A stretch of DNA of 64,000 bases from Candidatus Melainabacteria bacterium (lineage in GTDB: Bacteria; Cyanobacteriota; Vampirovibrionia; Obscuribacterales; Obscuribacteraceae), in assembly GCA_016212515.1 (NCBI GenBank), contig JACRFZ010000078.1, positions 1-64,000 on the forward strand, in the 5' to 3' direction. A program made the position numbers and the translations under genes. Shown here piece after piece: positions 1-9,276 of the stretch. The notes beneath the pieces are model-generated. The model ran no database searches and had not been told where the DNA came from. It saw only the letters and a program-made list of their open reading frames with translations. The stretch's first letter is position 1. Every line of letters starts with the position of its first letter.

Positions 1-59
1 AGATGGTCCTTAATGAAAGCATCCAGCATGTCTGTAGTTGTTTTTGTCGTCATGGTCAT
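1..59 (-). CDS. N-terminus of an unknown protein, cut by window edge
   Basis: Reading leftward from position 59, an ATG opens a frame that stays open to the window edge for about 19 codons, starting MTMTTKTTTDMLDAF. An AGAAAGG element lies about five bases upstream (positions 63-70), well placed as a ribosome binding site, and a second in-frame ATG follows two codons later. The polar Thr-rich start followed by a helix-like stretch looks like a genuine N-terminus. Nothing about function can be said from so few residues. It would be divergent to the ORF at 94. Confidence 0.4.
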   Translation of the reverse strand, partial: MTMTTKTTTDMLDAFIKDH

Positions 60-93
60 TTGCCTTTCTAGTGGTTGTCATTGACCAGACCTT

Positions 94-666
94 TTGACAC
101 AATTCATTTTACAGACTCTGGAGGCAATTCATTCTGCGACGTCGGTAGCCCCAAGCGCGCTTGATTTTAAATCGCTAATGGTTTCGCGTGATTTGTACTT
201 GGTTTTCGCAGATCAGACAAAGTCTCTGCGTGACTCCGTCCGCCCCCAGCTTGAGTCTGAGAACGTGACTGACTTGACTGAGTTTATTCTCTTCTACCTT
301 GATGTTGCTGCTATAGAAGACTCTCTCTCTAAAGCTGCCTCATCACTATCGCGCTATTTTGCAACAAAGGATGACAAAGAAAAACTACTTTTTCTTGATT
401 GCGCAGCTTCAGTTAAGGCAGCTCGTGAGCGGCTTCAGAAATACAGCCGCAATCGATTTCCTTCTAAGCACTTCAAAGCCTATTGCAAAGCTCTTGATTC
501 CCAGCAGACTGAGTTCGAGACCGTCTTATCCCTAGTCTGTGATAAGACAAACGCTCGGAGAAGATCTGATGAACGGCACGTTATTCAAAGAGTCGGACCG
601 AGCCCTGTTATTGTCGCGAAGGTAAATATACTAAATGACCTTTCGCAACGTTTTAGTCAGTTGTAA
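94..666 (+). CDS. hypothetical protein, mostly helical
   Basis: An open frame of 190 codons beginning at TTG with no good ribosome binding site; an in-frame TGA at 82-84 sets the upstream limit. An internal ATG at 178 is an alternative start. The translation looks protein-like (mixed charged and hydrophobic heptads, few low-complexity stretches), with helical segments around residues 30-110 and a basic stretch near 150-165. No family was recognised. It stands alone between a divergent partial gene and a convergent HEAT-repeat gene. Directly upstream in the same frame lies a 23-codon lipoprotein-like signal sequence ending at the TGA, so a broken lipoprotein gene is possible. Confidence 0.55.
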   Translation: MTQFILQTLEAIHSATSVAPSALDFKSLMVSRDLYLVFADQTKSLRDSVRPQLESENVTDLTEFILFYLDVAAIEDSLSKAASSLSRYFATKDDKEKLLFLDCAASVKAARERLQKYSRNRFPSKHFKAYCKALDSQQTEFETVLSLVCDKTNARRRSDERHVIQRVGPSPVIVAKVNILNDLSQRFSQL

Positions 667-746
667 GTACTATCTGTTCCCTGCACTCAATTGGAGCATT
701 CGTCTCTTGGTTGCTCTGAAAAAAATGGATAAGTTTTAACCCCCTT

Positions 747-2915
747 CTACAATTTCCATTTCTTTCTAGTCTCTTTTGCAATCGACAGGCACTGGGGGCT
801 GCCGATAAATTCCAGTAGCTCCACCGACCCCCTTACGCTCAAGGAGTCTTGTAGGGGCTTTTGCAGCATGGGAATTGTCTTTGCCCCGGTGGGATCCATC
901 TTCTTTATTGCGGCAAAAGCGTTGTCCTTCTGGGGCTGAGAGTAGGAGCAGCCGATGTTTTCCTTTATGAGTTTGGGAAGGAGGGAATCATCTGGGCTGC
1001 CGCCTCTGGCAATGGCTTCCAGGGAGAGCTGTTTGACATTGTAATAGCTACTGCTAAGCCCCTTTGTCAGCAAGACCGCAATTTCAGGATTACTTGCCAG
1101 AGAGGGATGTTTGATGATCTGCTTGAGGGCCGCTTCCTGAAAGTCCGAGTCCGACTCTTTTAACATGCTCCTGGTATCGCCAAGGGTCTTATTGCTGTCG
1201 GGTTGAACTGCCAGTAGTGCTTGATAAGCCTTCAGCTTCAGGTGATGATCACCATTGGCGGTGCTAAGCACTAGTTTTCGAAGCTCGGGCTCGGCCGCTC
1301 TCGCCGTCGGACCCAATTGAGTTAGCATGGTGATGATATCTTCCCGTTCGTTGCCGTTTGTTTTCAGGCATTCCAGAACCGTGGGAATGGCTGGAAGAGC
1401 GGCGCCTTTCATGCGAGCCAGGGCTATATAGATTTCTTTGTGGGCAAGGCTCTGCGATGGGTCTTTGAGCAACCTAGAGAATAGCGGAATGGCCGGAGCC
1501 GCATCTTTACCGATTTTGCCGAGGGCGACAAGGGAAGCCTGCTGTACCTCGCCGGTCATGTTGAAGCCTTCGCGTCCACTAACGACAATCGGGTGTTCTC
1601 TGGTGGCCGCTTCAATAAGCGGTTGTACGGCGGCTTTGGCGGAGGGACCAATAGAGCCGAGGGCGCCGACGGCAAGGATTCTGTCGCCGGTCTCCCCATC
1701 TTTCAGTATTTTGATCAGGGCTTCCGTAAGCCCTCTACCGCCGGCTTCGGCCCGGGGCAGGGCCCTCAGCGCCGCGGTGATCTCACCAGGCTTTTTCGAG
1801 GTAAGCAACTGCTTCATCTTTGCCAGAGCCTGCGTATTATCGGGCGAGAGCTTGAGTATGGTGGCAGCTGCTTCGGCAGCCTCCTGGGCGCTGGGATTGT
1901 TTAACTTGTTGACCAGTACTTTTACCGATAATGCTGCTGCCGTCTTATCCGTGCCATAGGTCCGCAATATCTTTTGAACAAGCGCTTTCACCGACGGGTT
2001 ATTGTGAGAAGCCAGCTCCAGTATGTCGGGCGCTGCCGAGGGCCCGATTGCTTCAAGGGCGTCGGCGGCGTTTTCCATGGTTTCCGGCTTGCCTTCGGCG
2101 AGAACTTTGCACAGTGATGGAATAGCGATTTTATCCGGTGCCGGCTTCATCCTTGCCAGGGCAAATACGGCATTTTTCTTGCCAAGAGTGGAAGGCTTGC
2201 CCTTCAAAAAATCGACTATTGCCTTTGTGCTTGGGGCAAGTCCCAGTTTCTGAAAAACATAGTCGGCGTGAACGGTTATCCCTCCCTTTGGGTCATTATC
2301 AAAGCCCTTGCAGATAGCAGGCAGGCAGGAAGGACCGATGGCTTCCATTGCCGCGATGGCGCCTGTGTTGTGTCCGTTGTCCAGGAAGGGCACCAGAGCC
2401 GGTGCGGCCGCCGTCGCCTTTGGACCAAGCGCTTCCACGCATTTTGTAAGGTTGTAAATGCGCTTGCTTACACCCGGTGACTCTGCCTTGATGGCAAGGA
2501 TGAGCGGCGGCACAGATGCTGTTCCGATTCTAGCCAGGGCTGGCGGTGCCTCCCAGGCGACGTTGGACATTTCCGCATCCATGGCTTTGATTATACCCGG
2601 CACAGTTGGCACTGCCGCCTCGCCTAGAAAGCCAAGCAAATAGATGGCATTGGCTTGCTCCTCCCACTTCTTTGATTTTAGAAAGGGCTGAATGACCTGA
2701 ACCAGTTGTACTTTTTCTTCTTTGGGCAGGTGTTCTATTTTTTCCGCAAAGGGCTTCATGTCCACCGGATTGCCGCCGTTGTTTTTCACCCAGAGAATTG
2801 CATCTTCCTTTATAGGACGTTTGGCGTCGGCGCAATAGCCTGAAGGCGAAGCAAGTAGCAGTGAAAGTGCCAGACAGAGCGGCGCAAGGAATGGTGAGGG
2901 GCGCAATGTTTTCAT
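747..2915 (-). CDS. secreted HEAT-repeat protein
   Basis: The 722-residue product begins with a signal peptide (Lys-Arg start, hydrophobic core at about residues 8-24, Ala-rich cleavage region near YCADA). The rest is an array of HEAT/armadillo-like helical repeats with the recurrent pattern A-(V/A)-P-x-(L/I) followed by L-x-x-(I/L)-G-P-x-A-x-x-A; at least twelve copies are visible between residues about 70 and 700. Such solenoids are protein-binding scaffolds; no catalytic motif is seen. The gene begins 27 bp after the end of the secreted TPR gene on the same strand, so the two are probably co-transcribed and may work together outside the cytoplasm. Its specific partner is unknown. Confidence 0.85.
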   Translation of the reverse strand: MKTLRPSPFLAPLCLALSLLLASPSGYCADAKRPIKEDAILWVKNNGGNPVDMKPFAEKIEHLPKEEKVQLVQVIQPFLKSKKWEEQANAIYLLGFLGEAAVPTVPGIIKAMDAEMSNVAWEAPPALARIGTASVPPLILAIKAESPGVSKRIYNLTKCVEALGPKATAAAPALVPFLDNGHNTGAIAAMEAIGPSCLPAICKGFDNDPKGGITVHADYVFQKLGLAPSTKAIVDFLKGKPSTLGKKNAVFALARMKPAPDKIAIPSLCKVLAEGKPETMENAADALEAIGPSAAPDILELASHNNPSVKALVQKILRTYGTDKTAAALSVKVLVNKLNNPSAQEAAEAAATILKLSPDNTQALAKMKQLLTSKKPGEITAALRALPRAEAGGRGLTEALIKILKDGETGDRILAVGALGSIGPSAKAAVQPLIEAATREHPIVVSGREGFNMTGEVQQASLVALGKIGKDAAPAIPLFSRLLKDPSQSLAHKEIYIALARMKGAALPAIPTVLECLKTNGNEREDIITMLTQLGPTARAAEPELRKLVLSTANGDHHLKLKAYQALLAVQPDSNKTLGDTRSMLKESDSDFQEAALKQIIKHPSLASNPEIAVLLTKGLSSSYYNVKQLSLEAIARGGSPDDSLLPKLIKENIGCSYSQPQKDNAFAAIKKMDPTGAKTIPMLQKPLQDSLSVRGSVELLEFIGSPQCLSIAKETRKKWKL

Positions 2916-2942
2916 AAATGCTCCGATTTGGGCTAAAGTCGC

Positions 2943-5402
2943 TTAGCGTGCTTTTCCTTTTGTACTGAGAGCGTCCAGTTCCATAACAGCCAGTAAATAC
3001 TGGTCTAGTTTTTGATCTCCATTTTCTACCACTCGATTGAAACGTTCACGAGCCTTGCCGTATTCTTTAAAACGGGCATGCTTGCAGCCGATATAAAAGT
3101 CTATGAGTGTGCGATCTTCATTTGTTCGTGCGTACTTATCCAGTTCCTTCTCGTCTATCTGAGCCGCCAGGTATTTTACTATTTTGCCGGGCACTCCACG
3201 TTTATCGGTATTGCTCACGTGCTTGTGGAGCAATTGCGCTGATTTTTCCATGTGATTGACCGAGGCGTAGGCAATGGCTGCCAGAGCTACGCAATGCATC
3301 TCGGTGGCGCCGGTGGTCTTGCTGAGTTTTAATACGTTCTCGAATTCCTGAGCACTTTTCTCAAAGCGGCGCAGTCCGAAATTCAGTATGGCATCGTCGT
3401 AAGCTGTCTGGGCACTTTCCACTCCACCCAGCATACGGTTTTGAGAAGCTGTCTTCTCTAAGACTTTGCGAGCCTGGGCGGCCTGAATCGTTTCCCTCTT
3501 TTGCCCTTTTACTTTATTGTGAATCTCATCGGCGGCCAGCAAATCAGCCATGGCCTGTTCCGGCTGATTTTGCTTGAGCCCCACAGCGCTTTGCAGGGTA
3601 AGGGCGGCGGCATTGTCCGGCTCCTGGGCAATTACATAATCAAGGTCGCTTTGTGCCTGTTTCAGGTTTCCTAGCTTGAGGGCTGCTTGTGCGCGCAAAA
3701 GACGGTGCACCGAATTATTGGGCACTATCTTAATTGCTTCGTTCATCGCATTGTAAGCAGCGCGGTAATCTCTCATTTCCATGCAGATCACGCCCAGTTC
3801 ATAGAAGACGGTGGCATTCTTGCCTTTGGTTAAGTCGATAGCGTGCTTGATGCTGCGGCGAGCTTCGCCGAACTTGCCCTGGGCGGCTTGAGCCATGCCG
3901 AGGGCGCCCCAGGTCTGGTCGAAGGCTGGATTAAGTCTCAGTGCCTCGTTGATGTCCTTGAGGGCATCTACAATAAGTGGATCTTTACGGGATTCCGGCG
4001 AGCTATCGGTGATGGCCGCGTAAATCATGCCGCGTGCCGCCCAGACCCAGTCCTTCTCGGGGTCAACCTTGTCCTTTTGGGAAGCCTTTCGCTTCGCTAC
4101 AGCGGCCATATGGCGCACCACTTTGGCTTCGCCGCGATGGTAGAACAAAAGGGGCGGACTGTAACCTAATCGCTGAGCCTCGTCGTATGAGCTTATTGCT
4201 TCCGCCATCAGTTTGTCTATTTCCGCGGCATTTTTATATGATGCAAATTTGGAATAGCCTTTGCAGTGTGCCCCTAACCCCCGCAAGTAAACGGCAAAGG
4301 CATCTTTCGGGTTCTGGCGCAATCTCTGGTTGACGATTATGAGACCCGTCTGGCAGCGATTCCACTCGCAGCCGTTATAGTATTGGCTCTCTATTTTGTG
4401 GAGGGGCGTGGTATTGGCGTCCAGTCCGTCTTTCATGCCCAGTGCGATCTTGTTGCCGGGCTCCCGGCTGAGCACATAGTCTAGGTCAGCGCGGGCGGCT
4501 GCTAAGTCTTTCAGTTGATAGGCGCACAGGGCTCTCATCATGTAGTGCACGAAGTTTCCCGGGGCAAGCCTGATGCAATGGTCTAGAGCGTCTTTGCCAG
4601 CGCGAAAGTTCCTGGAGGCAAGGCAGACCACGGCTTGCTCGTACCAGCAATTGGGATCTTTGCCGCCGGTGAGATCGATAGCACGCTTGAGGGCTTTTTG
4701 TGCTTCCTCATATTTTCCCTGGGCACCCAGGGTCATACCAAGGGCGCCCCAGCCATAAGCATATTTGGGCATTGCACGATTAGCTTCTTCCAGGTCGTGC
4801 AGAGCCAGTGCGATAAGTGGATCTCTCATGGAAGCACTGGTGCCGTCATTGAGAGCCGCAAAGACCGCTCCGCGCATACCCCAGAGCGGGTCATCCAGCC
4901 GGTCCGGGCGGGATGATAGCGCGGCTCTTTGCCTGGCCAGGCGAGCCATGTGCAGAACCAGTCTGGCTTCGCCTCGATGGTAGAGCAACATGGGCTTTTT
5001 ATACCCGAGGGCGGAGGCCTCATCAAAGGAGCTTATTGCTACTTGCATGAGCGACTCTACTTCCGGACCAGCGTTGTTGGAAGCGAATTTGGTATAGCCT
5101 TGCAATTTATTGCCGACGCCGCGTAAATAGAGGGCCTGCGCGTCCTTCTTGCTTTGCCGTAACCTGCGGTTGACTATCTCCAGACCTTGTTGTAGCCGGT
5201 TCAGGTCTCCCACCTTGAAATACTGGTCCTCCAGTTTTTCAAGCGAGCGGTCGCCCTGCCCCCCTTTGCTCTCAGCCACAGCCGGCAAGTTCCACACCGA
5301 GATAGCCGCGGTCAATGCCAGGAGGAGACCGACTGCGGGTGCACCCCCGCGACCCTGTGGGATTCTGACGTCTTTGCCTGTGCTTGCGTCACCAGGTCTC
5401 AT
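2943..5402 (-). CDS. secreted TPR protein with a duplicated ~270-residue module
   Basis: The 819-residue product has a basic N-terminus and a hydrophobic core at about residues 22-43 ending PAVAES, a probable signal peptide. ATG at 5402 is preceded by AAAAGGA about six bases away. Two modules, residues about 57-327 and 337-605, align along their whole length (shared landmarks: IVNxRLRQ, YLRGxG, GYxKFAS, AISSxDEA, YHRGEA, WGALGM, AIDLTxGK, DLDYV) and each ends in canonical TPR units. A further TPR-like C-terminal part covers residues about 640-819. TPRs mediate protein-protein contacts; no enzyme motif is visible. It is the first gene of a pair with the HEAT-repeat gene downstream. Confidence 0.85.
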   Translation of the reverse strand: MRPGDASTGKDVRIPQGRGGAPAVGLLLALTAAISVWNLPAVAESKGGQGDRSLEKLEDQYFKVGDLNRLQQGLEIVNRRLRQSKKDAQALYLRGVGNKLQGYTKFASNNAGPEVESLMQVAISSFDEASALGYKKPMLLYHRGEARLVLHMARLARQRAALSSRPDRLDDPLWGMRGAVFAALNDGTSASMRDPLIALALHDLEEANRAMPKYAYGWGALGMTLGAQGKYEEAQKALKRAIDLTGGKDPNCWYEQAVVCLASRNFRAGKDALDHCIRLAPGNFVHYMMRALCAYQLKDLAAARADLDYVLSREPGNKIALGMKDGLDANTTPLHKIESQYYNGCEWNRCQTGLIIVNQRLRQNPKDAFAVYLRGLGAHCKGYSKFASYKNAAEIDKLMAEAISSYDEAQRLGYSPPLLFYHRGEAKVVRHMAAVAKRKASQKDKVDPEKDWVWAARGMIYAAITDSSPESRKDPLIVDALKDINEALRLNPAFDQTWGALGMAQAAQGKFGEARRSIKHAIDLTKGKNATVFYELGVICMEMRDYRAAYNAMNEAIKIVPNNSVHRLLRAQAALKLGNLKQAQSDLDYVIAQEPDNAAALTLQSAVGLKQNQPEQAMADLLAADEIHNKVKGQKRETIQAAQARKVLEKTASQNRMLGGVESAQTAYDDAILNFGLRRFEKSAQEFENVLKLSKTTGATEMHCVALAAIAYASVNHMEKSAQLLHKHVSNTDKRGVPGKIVKYLAAQIDEKELDKYARTNEDRTLIDFYIGCKHARFKEYGKARERFNRVVENGDQKLDQYLLAVMELDALSTKGKAR

Positions 5403-5443
5403 CTACATCCTTTTGTCTTTCCGCTGACTTACCCTTAGCGAAG

Positions 5444-5456
5444 GCTTACAGTAAGC
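5444..5456. promoter_or_regulatory. short palindrome upstream of the TPR-HEAT operon
   Basis: GCTTAC-A-GTAAGC, a perfect 6-bp inverted repeat about 40 bp upstream of the TPR gene start. It could be an operator or part of a hairpin; no clear -10/-35 pair was identified beside it. Confidence 0.25.
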
Positions 5457-5524
5457 AAAGTAGCACGACTATCTTCTTTATTCCTCTTCTCTCCCTGGCT
5501 TAACGGTACCTGCCTGAAAACGGT

Positions 5525-5869
5525 TTAGAACGCAAGTACGTGCGCCATGCCGGCAAAGTAGTCGGCAATTTCTTCTCGGCTGATGCCATCAACTTCGGAG
5601 TCACCATTTTGGCTTATCTTTTCAATATTGGTAAGCAAAAACTTAGCACAACCACGTTGATATGACGTGAGATCTTCTTGCTCAAGAAAGCGCTCCAGTT
5701 CTTCACGGGAGAGGAAGCCATTTTGATCGCAATTCAATTGATCAAATGCCATAAGGGCAAAGTTTCTCACTTCTGCGAGAAGCTCTGAGACACAATAGCC
5801 GTCGCTCAGGGAAAGCGTTTGGGGCTTGGAACTGCTTGTGGGATTAAAATTCATATTCATTGTAAGCAT
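5525..5869 (-). CDS. small EF-hand-like protein
   Basis: A 114-residue product with several Met codons near the start (the frame opens MLTMNMNF); the exact start is uncertain because no strong ribosome binding site is present. Around residues 45-60 the sequence NCDQNGFLSREE fits an EF-hand calcium loop with ligands at positions 1, 3, 5 and 12 (N, D, N, E) and Gly at position 6. A second candidate loop near the C-terminus (GDSEVDGISREE) is out of register by one residue and may be degenerate. There is no signal peptide. Function is unknown; calcium binding is an inference from the first loop. Confidence 0.7.
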   Translation of the reverse strand: MLTMNMNFNPTSSSKPQTLSLSDGYCVSELLAEVRNFALMAFDQLNCDQNGFLSREELERFLEQEDLTSYQRGCAKFLLTNIEKISQNGDSEVDGISREEIADYFAGMAHVLAF

Positions 5870-6020
5870 GGGGCTGCCTGCCTGGATTTGTGTGGGGATT
5901 AAAGGCTTTGACCTTGAAGTTATTCTTTTATCGTGACTTTAAGGTGGCAGGAGTGAGAATCTGTCCAGGCGGCAAGATTTACTTGTCTCCCTTCTGCCTT
6001 CTTGTTCGAACGGGTCAGCC

Positions 6021-6365
6021 TTACCAGGCTGGACGCCTTTCGGTCATTTGCTGTAAGGCATGAATCGGTGGAAACTGCCTGGTCTTAGAGGCAAACTTGA
6101 ATACGATGTCGGCGTCTCCATTTAAGCTCTTGGCGAGAATTACCGGTCCTAGATTCACCGACTGCCCATCTTCCAGCAGTTCCAGCGCAAAAGATTGAAG
6201 CAAAAGCAAGAGAAGGTTCTCCTCAGCCTTTGTCAAAATGGACGGCTTTTGGGTGAAAGATTCAGCCAGTGCGACCAACTCAGGCAGCGTCATAAATGGG
6301 CGAATCACATGCGAGTCAAGGTACATTCTGCTTTTGGCAGTGGCATGGTTTTGAGTGGTGTTCAT
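6021..6365 (-). CDS. hypothetical small protein
   Basis: The frame opens at 6389, but the ATG at 6365 is preferred because AGAGGA and AAAGAAG lie just upstream of it, while the first ATG has no purine-rich leader. The product is about 114 residues with a leucine-rich helical centre (run of six Leu near residue 60) and a basic C-terminus ending RRPAW. No signal peptide, no transmembrane segment, and no recognised family. It lies between the EF-hand-like gene and a response regulator on the same strand, separated by more than 120 bp on each side, so it is probably its own unit. Confidence 0.6.
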   Translation of the reverse strand: MNTTQNHATAKSRMYLDSHVIRPFMTLPELVALAESFTQKPSILTKAEENLLLLLLQSFALELLEDGQSVNLGPVILAKSLNGDADIVFKFASKTRQFPPIHALQQMTERRPAW

Positions 6366-6513
6366 CTTCTTTAGTTTTCCTCTGGTCATCGACGCTTAAA
6401 ACCACTTAAACGGTTAACAGTTTAACGTGTCAGTAACGTGACCCTGAGTGAAAGGGCAACTAAAGTTCTTACTTGCTTCGGTCGTGGCGCAGCAGTTCTA
6501 TTTTATTCAATCA

Positions 6514-7212
6514 CTAAGCCGGAAAGAATTTTTCCAGTTCTTCCAGTTCGGACTTATTGATGAGACCTCTGCGCACGGCAATGTTCATGGCTCGGCAGCG
6601 GCGATTGACTTCGTCATTTTCGCCGCAGTCTTTCGGCGAAATGCAAAGCTTGCCGTACAGCCCCATCAAACTTGCTTGTACTGCCTTTTCCGTAATGCAT
6701 AGATGTCTGGCTATGGCACGATCTGTCAAGCCGATAGACAAAAAGGAGAGCACTTCAAACTCACCATCGGACAGGCTGAATGTACCGGTCTGGGATCTGC
6801 GCACGATCCTTTGTACATGCGGATGAATGGCGCAGTCACCACTGAGAACAGCTCTGGCCGCCTCGATTATCTGTTTGTCGCTCGAATCTTTCAATAGATA
6901 GCCAAAGGCGCCGTCCGATGGTATGACTTTCCAGAGTTCTCTCACCCAGATCTCATCGGAATGATGGGAAATGATAATGATTCCTGTGTGGGGCTGCTTC
7001 TTAACTATCTGCTCGGCCGCCTTTATGCCTGACATGCCGGGCATCTCGATATCAAGGAAGACCAGTCTCGGCTTGTGTGCCAGTACCAGCTTTAAAGCCT
7101 CATTGCCGTCGGTGGCCGCAAGAATGGGGCCCTGGTCGGAAAGCTCTCTTGCGAGCAGTTCAACGAGCCACTCCCTCTCCCGCGCTTTGTCATCAGCTAC
7201 TACAATACTCAC
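6514..7212 (-). CDS. NarL/FixJ-type response regulator
   Basis: A receiver domain (residues about 1-120) carries the acidic pair near residues 9-10, the phospho-acceptor Asp in FLDIEMPGMSG (residue 56 counted from the first possible start), the switch Ser in IIIISHHSD and the conserved Lys in YLLKDSS. A LuxR-type helix-turn-helix follows at about 145-200 (FSLSDGEFEVLSFL, AIARHLCITEKAVQ). The frame opens with TTG at 7218, but the GTG at 7212 has GAGGG at ideal spacing and is preferred. It lies 20-odd bases after the histidine kinase stop, so the two form a two-component pair; target genes are not shown. Confidence 0.92.
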   Translation of the reverse strand: MSIVVADDKAREREWLVELLARELSDQGPILAATDGNEALKLVLAHKPRLVFLDIEMPGMSGIKAAEQIVKKQPHTGIIIISHHSDEIWVRELWKVIPSDGAFGYLLKDSSDKQIIEAARAVLSGDCAIHPHVQRIVRRSQTGTFSLSDGEFEVLSFLSIGLTDRAIARHLCITEKAVQASLMGLYGKLCISPKDCGENDEVNRRCRAMNIAVRRGLINKSELEELEKFFPA

Positions 7213-7237
7213 CGTCAATCCCTCAAAAAAGCCTAAA

Positions 7238-9019
7238 TTACGCGTTTATCAAAAGTCTTAATTGAGTGCCGCTCTCAAAGCAATCCGGTTTACTCCAGGT
7301 TACCTGGGCGCCGATAAGCTCTGCTCTCTGGCGTATGATTTGCATACCGTGCGATGGTGTGACACTTCCCGCGCTTGAGCCTGAACCCACTGTCTCATTC
7401 TTTGAGGGGACGGGCGCCCCGAGCCCCTTTCCATTGTCTATAACCTGCACGAGAATGTTACCATTCCTGCGTTCCAGTCTAATGATGGAACTAGTGGCTT
7501 GCGAGTGTTTTTCGATGTTGTTGAGTGCTTCCTGAACGATTCTGTATACAGTCAGTCCTTGTAGTTCGTCCAGGGCTTCATCAAGATTCTCGACACTGCA
7601 ATTGTACTCAGCCTTAATTTTTGTATGACGGGAAAACCTATCAACCAGACTCTTAAGCGCCGAGTTCAAGCCGAAATTGTCGAGAATAATTGGATGCAAG
7701 TCGTCTACAACGCGCCGCAAATCCATCATTGTAGCGTCCAATCGCTTACAAATGTCCTCTCGTACCTCATTTTCCGACAGGCTTGCACTGGAATCTGCCA
7801 GGCGCTTCAAGCGAGCCATTTCCGGCAGAGTCTCATCATGTATGTCTTTAGCGATGCGTCGCCGCTCTCGCTCGGCGCTCGACTGTATAAGTGCCATCAG
7901 GTCGCGATGTCGCTTTGCCTCCTCGGCTTCGATAAAAATCAAAGAGCAGGCCAGATAACAGGACAAAATTGTAAGTACCGGCGGCATCGTCGGCAGTAGT
8001 ATGTCGAAACACTGAAACAAGACTTGCTCTGCTACGAATACCAGAAGCAGGGCTGAAAGTATCATATTGGCTCGTTGCAGCGGCTTGAGGAGGAGGAAAG
8101 TTGCTCCCAGGAGCCCAGCGAGAGGCAGCATCAGTAGCCGCAACCACTGGGAATAGTCCGCGATCAGGCGGGTGCTCGCCAGCGTGTCAATGGCACGCAG
8201 TGAAAGTTGCAGGCGGGTTTCTTTAGTGCCAACGGGCGTAGTCCATTGCTGTTGAGCATTCTGCGTTTGGTACAGCACTAGAATACCGCCGGAAAGCCCG
8301 GATGCGGTAGCCTCGCCCCCAGCCTCCGCTTCCGTAAGGGGCTCACAAAGCGGATCAAAGCAGTAATTGATAGCAAACCGTTCCGCTCCCTGGAAGCGTT
8401 TTCTCGTTTTCTGCCAGGGCGGCTCCCGCCCATTCTCCATTGCTTGAATTACTGCTGTTGCAAAGGGAGGCACCATCAAAATGCCATTTTGTGAGTTCGC
8501 AGCCGGTTTTGACGCAAGCCGAATAGTCGATAGGGCATCTATTGTGTCTTCTTTGTCGTCCAGGTAACCACAAGGTATGCCGGCTTTGAGTAGGTCAAGG
8601 TAAGCGTTCTTCGACTTTTCATCGATACCAAAAATAGTTACTACCAGGTGCTGGCGATGAAGTAAGAGAGCTTCCTGCAGGTTCTTTTCTAAGGGCACGC
8701 CTCTGAGATCTAGAAAGACGGCAACAGTGCGTGGACCATTGCCGGCAAACTTATTAATTACACTAGCCAGGTGAGCCTGGTAGGACTGCTCTGTCCCGTC
8801 CGTCAGGCTAAGTAAGTAGAATTTCGTGCCACCGCCAGGCACGAAAAACTGGCGGGCAAGCCACACGCGCAGATGCATAAAGCCGTTTTCGGCTACATCC
8901 GAAACATTGGCGATTAGTAGAAACGCCGTTAGCACGCCAATAAGTGCTGCAAAAAGCGGATCTCTCCAGATGCTGTATTTCTTGCTGCCGAATAAGTTCA
9001 TAGGCAGAACCATTATCAC
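7238..9019 (-). CDS. CHASE2-type sensor histidine kinase
   Basis: The 593-residue protein has one N-terminal transmembrane helix (about 20-40), an extracytoplasmic CHASE2-like sensor region (about 45-285, with the FLDLRG motif), then three closely spaced membrane helices (about 291-312, 317-340, 345-363), the usual CHASE2 arrangement. The cytoplasmic kinase part is HisKA_3: RRRIAKDIHDE with His394, then the HATPase domain with an N box (EALNNIEKHSQA) and a G box (DNGKGLG). This is the NarX/DegS class that partners NarL-type regulators, matching its downstream neighbour. The start is GTG at 9019 with ATG alternatives two and six codons further on. The sensed signal is unknown. Confidence 0.92.
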   Translation of the reverse strand: MIMVLPMNLFGSKKYSIWRDPLFAALIGVLTAFLLIANVSDVAENGFMHLRVWLARQFFVPGGGTKFYLLSLTDGTEQSYQAHLASVINKFAGNGPRTVAVFLDLRGVPLEKNLQEALLLHRQHLVVTIFGIDEKSKNAYLDLLKAGIPCGYLDDKEDTIDALSTIRLASKPAANSQNGILMVPPFATAVIQAMENGREPPWQKTRKRFQGAERFAINYCFDPLCEPLTEAEAGGEATASGLSGGILVLYQTQNAQQQWTTPVGTKETRLQLSLRAIDTLASTRLIADYSQWLRLLMLPLAGLLGATFLLLKPLQRANMILSALLLVFVAEQVLFQCFDILLPTMPPVLTILSCYLACSLIFIEAEEAKRHRDLMALIQSSAERERRRIAKDIHDETLPEMARLKRLADSSASLSENEVREDICKRLDATMMDLRRVVDDLHPIILDNFGLNSALKSLVDRFSRHTKIKAEYNCSVENLDEALDELQGLTVYRIVQEALNNIEKHSQATSSIIRLERRNGNILVQVIDNGKGLGAPVPSKNETVGSGSSAGSVTPSHGMQIIRQRAELIGAQVTWSKPDCFESGTQLRLLINA

Positions 9020-9276
9020 TCAGGCAATGCTCGTTACGCGCTACTGCCTCTTGCTCAACCTGGGGGAAACCCTAAGAGGTCTTGTCCAAAAGCCTAATCA
9101 AGTATAGCAGCGCCCCCATATTGGCGCCTGGCCGGTCCGTTCTATAACAGTAAGAGTCGACTGGATAAATTCAATTGCGGGCGTTTTGTAATCGGCAAAA
9201 CACCGGCATTTTTACATCTCTCTTTTTGAGGCGGAACCGCTGTCTCTTAGATGCGCGCGGTCGGCCGGGAGTTTTC

